The translations under genes were made by a program, and so were the position numbers. A model generated the notes under the pieces. It was not told the DNA's origin. It did no database searches and saw nothing but the letters and a program-made list of their open reading frames with translations. Positions 56,931-64,000 of a stretch of DNA of 64,000 nt are shown piece after piece. Location: positions 124,001 through 188,000 of the forward strand of contig MU130714.1 in NCBI GenBank assembly GCA_015039465.1. Reading direction: 5' to 3'. Source of the stretch: Phlegmacium glaucopus (taxonomy: Eukaryota > Basidiomycota > Agaricomycetes > Agaricales > Cortinariaceae). Position 1 is the stretch's first letter; every line of letters begins with the position of its first letter.

Positions 56931-58506
56931 GAGGTCTTTACACTCCCCCACGTCTTCCTGGAGGAATCCTACCATTCCTGGTAGGAATCTTCAGATTCCG
57001 GGAGGAATGTTTTACCAGCCAATTTCCTCTGAAATTGACATTCCTTGCTCTTCCCAATCCAGGAGGATTCCAGGTGGATTCCTGGTACTCAAGGAAATTT
57101 ATACCAGGAATTTGGGAATTCCTTGGGAATTCCTAGCACAGAATCCACCTGGAATCCACCCAGAATCCTTGGAATTCCTGGTACTACCATTATATATTAT
57201 GTATTATTAATATTTAAAAGTAAAATACTAAAACATCAGTAATTCATACTATATATAAGTTAATTGGAATTCATATATTAAAGGTGGCAATGCCTTGCCG
57301 CCATTTAAATTTTGAATTTTATTCAGGCTGCAAGGTGTGGTCACATGACTGCACATGACAATATTTCCCAAATCAACAAATGTTAGTAATATACTCCCTC
57401 ATCTCACAACCACCACCATTGCAATTGCAACCACCCCAGAACTACGACAACGACAACCAAGATACAACGACAATGATGGATGATGACAAGGACGGAGGAG
57501 GAGGAGGACGAGGGGGAGGAGGAGGAGGAGGATGGAGGACGAGGAGGAGGAGGAGGAGGAGAGGAGGAGGAGGACAACCAACAACAACCAACAACAACCA
57601 ACAACAGCCAACAACAGCCAACAACAGCAACGGTGACGATGACGGCTACCCCCCTAACCAGGGGGGTTTTCGGTTTTTATTTCATTTTATTATTTATTTC
57701 GATTCATTAACAACTACTGGCAGCATACAGCAATGACGATGACCTCCCTCCCATCCACCACCATCCTCCACCTTGACACACCACCACTCCCTCACCCCCC
57801 CTTCACCAGGGGTTTTTTTTAATCCTTATGCTTCGAACGACGACAGCTACCCTGTACAAGGGGGGGTTATTTTTATTTCATTTATCTTAGTACGCTACCG
57901 GGACAACCACCACCACGCACGATGACCACCACCCCCCCTCACTGGGGGGGTTATTTTAATTTTTAATTTTTTTATTCTTTGTTTGATTACTCTGACAACA
58001 GGTATGATGACAAGGACCCACGTTGACAACACCCAAATGACACACCCAAACGACTACACATGCAAACAACAACACATACAAATGACAACACATGCGTACA
58101 ACAACCCCCCTCATGGGGGGTTTATTTATTTAATATACTATCACAGCCCTCACACGATGACGCCGACATTAATAAGTGATTAATGTACTTGTATATAATT
58201 TTCAATATATATCTTGCAATAAAAAAAATCAAGGAAAATTAAATTAAATAAAACAAGTCAATGACTTAGCTGATTTCACCAGAATTCCACCAGGAACTCA
58301 CCAGGAATCCACCAGGAATCTACCAGGAATCTACCAGGAATCCACCAGGAATCCACCAGCAATTAATGAGGAATCCACTAGGAATTAGATAGGAATCCGT
58401 GAGGAATATTCTCATTTACCAGGAATATCTGGATTCCTGGAGGATTCCTCCAGGATTCCAGGCAGTCTGGGCAGATTCCTGCAGGAAGACGTGGGGGAGT
58501 GTAAAG
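56931..58506 (+). mobile_element. Foldback-like element X2, both ends present
   Basis: Starts GAGGTCTTTACACTCCCCCA and ends GACGTGGGGGAGTGTAAAG, an inverted terminal repeat of about 20 bp. Its internal order equals X1, with five hairpins (about 57652, 57796, 57849, 57928 and 58105). The palindrome of X1 is changed here to GGTCACATGACT, a CpG to CpA loss. The right arm (58270-58480) is GGAATCCACCAGGAATCTACC units. Confidence 0.7.
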
Positions 58507-58507
58507 T

Positions 58508-58997
58508 TCAGGATCTACTCTTCCTATGTCCAACTCCAAGACTTCTCCATATCATTCCGGCTCTTCCAATGTTACTCCAAACCCATTACCACATCTTTGA
58601 CATAACAACTATTTCTTTGTCATCACTTTCCCACTATCAGTCGTCACACCCACTATGGATTATTCACCCAAGAATGCAGGACCTTCCAGGAGCAGAATGC
58701 AGCACTTTATATTTATCTTTTGTATTTCAGTTGCTATTCCTTTTATTATTTAAGTACTCAAAACTTGTATGTATTCCTCAGTTTGAATATCAACTTAGTT
58801 TCCTCCTCCTATTCTTCCTCTAAGTTCCTGCAACTTCCGGTTCCACTCTGTTCTGTTCTTACTCCGAAATTAGGACACAAAGGTTTAGGGTAGCACAGCA
58901 CATACGCTGAGGCTGAAGTCCTTATCTGTTCCGTGGTTCTGTTCTGTTCTGATCAAACTCTGTCTGATACTCTGGAATAGAGTTTCCAAACTTAACA
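58508..58997 (+). mobile_element. L1 LTR (copy H), 5' truncated
   Basis: Begins inside the LTR (ACTCTTCCTATGTCCAACTCC) directly after X2 and runs to CCAAACTTAACA. The first 100 bp or so of the LTR are missing, so X2 may have replaced or inserted into it. Confidence 0.75.
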
Positions 58998-59343
58998 TGT
59001 TTGAACATGGTCAAAAATACAATTTTGGGAGCAACCAAATCAGCCATGGCACCCAGGCATTTACATTGCACCTGACATCAAGACTATGTCGGAGCAAAAA
59101 TGCATCACTGTAAGAATACTCTCTTTTGCCAAATCTTAACTAATTGATATCTGATCTTTTTACAAGGTCAATGGGAGGTCTAAGGTATTTCTGTGTCTTC
59201 TCATTTGTTCTACACATTCCAAAACCATCCCTGCAGATGATATGGGTCAAAAATCAAGTAAGCACATTTCCCAGCTGATAATAGAGGATTGCCCAACTTT
59301 TTTTTTATGAAGAGATACATTGGCAATATGATTGAGTATGGGG
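58998..59343. other. Unique spacer
   Basis: No gene or repeat recognised. Confidence 0.35.
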
Positions 59344-59512
59344 TGTTAAGTTTAGACAAAGGGGTACTGTCGGAGTAACAGATGGAACAGACAGAACAGA
59401 CAGAACAGAACTGGAACAAGTAATGGAAAGGACTTTGGCCTCAGCATATGTGCTGTGCTGCCCAGCTTGGAGCTCCTATAGTGTCCTGATTTTGGAACCG
59501 GAAGAGAATGGA
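59344..59512 (-). mobile_element. L1 LTR fragment (copy I)
   Basis: Starts TGTTAAGTTTAGACAAAGG and follows the LTR 3' end for about 170 bp, then is replaced by a minisatellite at about 59513. Confidence 0.75.
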
Positions 59513-59879
59513 ATAATCTTTTCTGGCTGGAATTCAGGTGGTGTGCAGAACACCAGTCAGAAAAGATGGTTTCTGGCTGGTACTCGGGCGATATCCGGAG
59601 CACCCAGCCAGAACATGTTTTCTGGCTGGAATTCGGGTGATACCCTGAATGCTAGCCAGAAAACAAGTTTTCTGGCTGGTATTCGGGTGATATTCCAAAT
59701 GCCCATCCAGAACTGTCTTTTCTGCCCGGTATTCAGGTGATATCCCAAATGCCCATCCAGAACTGTCTTTTCTGGCTGGTATTTGGGTGATACCCTGAAT
59801 GCTAACCAGAAAACTTGTTTTCTGGCCAGGATTCGGGCGATATCCTGAATGCCTATCCAGAACTGTCTTTTCTGGCTGG
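59513..59879. repeat. Minisatellite, about 61-bp units
   Basis: TTTTCTGGCTGGTATTCGGG followed by TGATAYCC...AATGCCCAGCCAGAA recurs about six times. The units resume after LTR copy J to about 60610. Confidence 0.75.
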
Positions 59880-60465
59880 TGTTAAGTTTGAACAAAGGGA
59901 AAACGTCGGAGTAAAACTGGATCGGACAGAGTCTGATTGGAACGGAACCACAGAACGGGAAAGGACTATAGCCTCAGCGTATGTGCTGTGCTACCCTAAA
60001 CCTTTGTGTCCTAATTTTGGAGTAAGAATGGAATGGAGTGGAACCAGAAGTTGCGGGAACTTAGAGGATGACTAGGAGGAGGAAACTAGGTTGATATTCA
60101 AACTGAGGAAAAACATACAAGTTCGAGTACTTAAATATAAAAGGAATTGCAACCGAAATATAGAATATAAATATAAGTGCTGCGTTCTGCTCCCAGAAAA
60201 GGTCCTGCATTCTTGGGTGAATAATCCATGGCTGGTGTGCTGACTGATAGTGGGAAAGTGATGACAAAGAAATAGTTGTTATGGCAAAGGTGTGGTAATG
60301 GGTTCTGGAGTATTGTTGGAAGAGTTGGAATGATACAGAGAAGTCTCGGAGTCGGACGTAGGAGGAGTAGAACCGGAAACAAGGGAAAGTACTGGAATGG
60401 AGTATGGACTACCGGAAACAACTCCAACGGAGTCGGACCAGAGTAATGTATGACGGAATGTAAAA
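59880..60465 (-). mobile_element. L1 solo LTR (copy J)
   Basis: TGTTAAGTTTGAACAAAGG...GGAATGTAAAA (terminal C to A), with perfect 5-bp target duplication GCTGG (59875-59879 and 60466-60470). Inserted in the minisatellite. Confidence 0.9.
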
Positions 60466-61139
60466 GCTGGTATTTGGGTGGTATCCCAAGCGCCAGCCAG
60501 AAAAAGCCTGAACACTGGCCAGAAAATGATTTTCCTGGCCAGTCCTTGTGTATCATGAGCACCTGGGTTTCTGGCTAGTTTTCAAGTAATATTTTTTCTG
60601 GTTGGTCTTTGGTCATGTAAATCAAGCCTATTTTCATGCTGAATTTACCAGCAGGGATTTCTAGCTATTTTCTCATTTGGGTGGTCATCCAAGCAACCAG
60701 ATAATTTGTTCAGGTCCCAGTGCCCACCTGCACCCATTACCCCCCATATGTACAGGGGCATCAGCTCATGGGTCAGTGACAGGCTATATCCCCAGCATCA
60801 GCTTAGTCCACTGCTGGGACTATGATGGTACATTTTTACATTTCGCTCTTCCATCTTCAATGGGCTATTCCAACTATACTGGCTGGAGATAAAAGGCAAA
60901 CAGGCCTTCAAGTTTCTCAACAGCAGCAAATTTTTTATTGCATGCATCAGCAAACTCTGATTTTTGCTATACTTTATTATATTTTGCTATAACTCACTAT
61001 GACAAAAAATTGGAGTTTGCTGATGATATCAGATATTTGTTTACAATGTTCTTGATCTGTGTCTTGCGTTGTATCTTGCAATCTGACATCCAAAAGATTA
61101 TATGGTAGAATAACAATCAGTATAAGAAATCATACCATG
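60466..61139. other. Minisatellite tail and spacer
   Basis: The 61-bp units fade out by about 60610. A small inverted repeat, ATCAGCAAACTC/GAGTTTGCTGAT, lies near 60948-61026. No gene. Confidence 0.4.
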
Positions 61140-61515
61140 AAAGCCTCCTGAGTCGCTCATTTTGTTTTTCGCACCAGACAATTTGTCCTTAAGTTCTTTA
61201 ATCTCTGCCACAGCTATCTCTGCCCCCTCCTGCAATTTCCTTATCTAACACAAATGCTCCCAGTTGTTTTTATGCATCAACAAGGTGAATTCAGGGAGCT
61301 ACAATTGCTATCCTATTTGCACCAGTGAGCTCGTCTTGGGGTTTTCCGGGTTTAGCTTGAAGCTTAGGAAGAAATATTGCGAATCAGTGCCACATTCTTT
61401 GAGGCCTTCCATGAGTTTCACGTAGTCTGCTCGTCAGGCCTCCAGAATGCGGAAGAAGGTTGGGCATAATTTTGGAGTTCTTGATCATCGCGTGCAGGCC
61501 GCGAAATTGACTATG
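61140..61515 (-). pseudogene. Remnant of a coiled-coil protein gene, copy 2
   Basis: Minus-strand sequence is homologous to 5430-5770. It includes ATGATCAAG.ACTCCAA.AATTATGC and CAGACTACGTGAAACTCATG, and then a segment coding AEIAVAEIKELKDKL. The frame is broken. It abuts GH30 copy 3 on the 3' side. The blocks keep their order in both copies, which supports a common ancestral gene. Confidence 0.5.
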
Positions 61516-61661
61516 TGGGTCACCCTGTGTTCTGATACAAAGATATTTCTACTATATTTACACATGTAACAACTTTATTTATCACCTACACCAAAAATAA
61601 AAATTTTACATCTTGTGGATGGATGACGGAAGCACATTGGAATAACCCTCGGAGGTTGACC

Positions 61662-64000
61662 TTAGCGAGCAACTGTGATATTACTACCCCGGTTAAATCG
61701 AAGATCCCGGGCCGCGCTTCCAGTAGCAGGTGCAAACCACCATAAGGTTGTCACACCCACTGGGAAGGTATAAGTTGCCTAATGACCCGAACTTGAGTAA
61801 AAAATTCAAGGAAGCAACCAATAGGGATTTTTTTTTACCTGCTTCCCACGAAACTGTATGGTCGCCGTAACTGGGACAGGATTCCAATTAGTGGAAGAGC
61901 TATCGTCCCCTAAGGATGTTGACGTTTTGTCTTCAGCAAAGGTCAAGGTGGGAGGGAGGGAGGTCGACACTTACAATTCATGACTACGATCGAATATCTT
62001 GACCAGTCACTCGACGACGCTCTGCCTGTAACATAGGCACCAACTCGTAATGCCCAATTAAGAGATCCACCAACAGACACTCCAATTCTACTTCCGAATG
62101 GCCCTCCAGCATCTTTTGGAATGATAGCTTTGGATGCCTGAGCCATGGAGTAGACTGTAAAAAAGGCAAACATCCGGTCGGACAAGTTCTTCAAAAAAAA
62201 AGTACTCCAAACCCACATTCTTGATTGAACGAATAGCTTCCATCGCTATTAACTGTAACCAGAGGCCGGCATCCGGCTCCATCACAACTATTCGTTCCTG
62301 GTAGTTTTGGGTTACCACCCCCATCCAGCGCGATATTCCACATCAATCCCTAGCCAAAAAAAAAAGGAGTTCAGTTTTATCATAACATGTTAAGACGGCA
62401 TTGTATCATACCGATTGCGAGTTATGCTCTAAACTTCCAATCCAGCTTGACAGAATAAAAAAAGATAAGCCCTTTACCCGTCTCTACATACATAGGATCC
62501 TCACAGATTATCCATGTACCACTAAATATTCACATTACAAAATGATATATTAGTCGAGTACAAAAAATGTATGAGTACATACATACCTTCATATCCTGCC
62601 ACCAATCGGTGCCATATGTTCCGGAGCATTCCGTGAAAAGTATGGGCTACATTATATTTAAAGAAACGATTTAGGTGAGGATAGGCAAAGAACTTACTGT
62701 GGATGGGAAAGCATTATGGAATGCGTCTTGATTCGCGACTGAGCCCGCATAGCAGTGAAATGAAACCCCAGCAAAAGCGCTTCCATGCTCTTGCATCTTT
62801 TGGAAAGTTAAAAAGACAAATTCGGGACAGAGACAGACAACATGAGTTACCAGTGTTACGGGATAGCTTCCGGCATTGTCCCAATTGTGCTAAGGATTGA
62901 TCGCTTAGTTTATGATTCTAGCAAGATAGAGGATAAAATCAAACCTCGTAACCAATAATTTTCACATTAGAGAGTGAATTCGCATTTAGAAGTGACCTCA
63001 GGGACGCCGCAATTTGACCCTCGACATCGGCAGTCATACTGCATGTCGGGTAAGTAGGGTTGCTGTTCTGGGGCTCGTTCTCAAAAAGACGCAAGTCAGC
63101 CGTCCAAGATCATAGACAACTAAGGCGTGAATCCGAACCTGGATTGAAATGGCGTAAACAGAAAGCCCTTTGCTCTGGAAACCCTGAACGGATTTTAAAA
63201 GATAGGTAGCATCTGTGGTTGATTGAATCAGCAATGTCCGCAACTTTTGGTTATTGTCGCAAGACGTACAGGACCCTATGTATTGAGATTTCAGGGAACC
63301 GCCGTTCATGGTACCGCTGTCTTTCATCCAAGCAGGCTACTCAGATAATCAATAGAGAATAAGCGAGCCCTGTCGATACTCACTGGAGACCAGGGAAGAA
63401 TATGAAGTTTCATTAAGCTGTTGATCGAAAGGATGTCTTTGAGGACGGAGAAAACGTAGGAGGGAGTCACGTTGATATTAAATTTGGAGAATGAGGTATC
63501 ACCGCTTGTATCATCCAAGCTGTATACTGGACATCAAATAGATATGTTTATATCTAAGCTGTTGTTGATCAGTACTGGTTGAGGACGACTACTCACGGTT
63601 TGCAGAAAAATCAGAGGCGCCGATAGATACTCGGATGTAATTCAGACCAGCCGCATTCGCCCCGTCCGTGGGTGAGAAGGCATATCTTAAAAGGTTGAAA
63701 TAGTTCGCTGAATTTATTGACTGAAGAGTGGACGTTGACCTGTTCAGCGTGATAGTATCTTCGCAAGTTGATAGATCTCATACCTTCAGCTTGTTGAGCG
63801 TTAGAGCAGCAGAATCAGCTTATGGAGAGATATCTTCATGAGAGCGAGTATATTGGTGGAGTTGACGAACGTACTTAATGAACCGCCAAAACCAACGATG
63901 GGCTGAAATACAGAGGTATCGTCCACAACAATATTAGCGCTCCCAATTGGTCCTGGAGTAACGAAGTTGATGGGGGATGAAGGAGCAAGGGACGTGAAGA
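61662..64000 (-). CDS. GH30 endo-beta-1,6-glucanase-like, copy 3 (partial)
   Basis: The same multi-exon gene as copy 1. The window ends before its first exons (signal peptide and WDRNKLF region). Visible segments are LDDTSGDTSFSKFNINVTPS, LHILPWSP, WMKDSGTMNGGSLKSQYIGS, the acid/base NEPQNSNPTYPTC, the nucleophile FTECSGT, GLMWNIALDGGGN and AIIPKDAGGPFGSRIG. No frameshift was seen in the catalytic exons. At the junction where copies 1 and 2 read TAG, this copy reads TAC (Tyr), so it passes into KTSTSL... and the C-terminal beta domain. A 1-nt deletion against the other copies near 61665 gives NITVAR and TAA at 61662-61664. It is the best candidate for a working enzyme of the three. Confidence 0.75.

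Noticed and set aside
55238..57736. ORFs of poly-Val, poly-Thr and poly-Ser/Asp
   Set aside because: Translations of GACGAC/CAACAA simple repeats and hairpins within X1 and X2.
1..64000. tRNA or rRNA genes
   Set aside because: No cloverleaf-compatible A/B box pair or rRNA motif was recognised by eye; a covariance-model scan would be needed to exclude them.

Overview
The window looks like a chromosome segment of an Agaricomycete (mushroom-forming basidiomycete). The real genes are broken by many 49-69 nt introns. They include a fungal NB-ARC/TPR NLR-like gene, an actin gene, an F-box gene and a secreted GH30 glucanase family. The repeats are typical of these fungi: a chromodomain Gypsy element, a Tad-like LINE, many solo LTRs and hAT/CACTA-type miniature elements. 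Everything here was read by eye; no database search was run.

Layout. 1-434: end of a hAT-like repeat. 1779-4959 (-): NLR-like gene. About 5430-5770: remnant of a coiled-coil gene. 6948-8581 (-): actin paralogue. 9787-11573 (-): F-box protein. 12408-13526 (+): hypothetical protein. 13989-16619 (-): GH30 copy 1. From about 17.3 kb to 61.1 kb the window is almost entirely mobile DNA and decayed duplicates. This stretch holds solo LTRs (family L1), a decayed chromovirus (20080-25999) carrying an antisense Zn2Cys6 gene, and a segmental duplicate of 13389-17140 (at 27157-32333, split by a hAT-like element that itself holds an LTR) with GH30 copy 2. It also holds several palindromic MITEs, a minisatellite field (37993-41340) hit by LTRs, a host-like gene fragment, and a LINE (44191-52111) split by two 1.38-kb solo LTRs. 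At its right end is a family of foldback-like elements with minisatellite arms (53680-58506). 61140-61515 (-) is a second copy of the coiled-coil remnant, and 61662-64000 (-) is GH30 copy 3, which runs off the window.

How it fits together. The left 17 kb is ordinary gene space with CpG intact. The repeat block shows strong C-to-T decay at CpG: CGA codons have become TGA in the Gypsy element and the LINE, and one segment of the duplicated region has lost nearly every CpG. The GH30 triplication gives one nearly intact copy (1), one clear pseudogene (2) and one best-preserved copy (3). The most unusual features are the foldback-like family with arrays of C-run/G-run hairpins, the Gal4-type zinc-cluster gene lying antisense between the Gypsy integrase and its LTR, and the abrupt edge of CpG loss inside the segmental duplicate.
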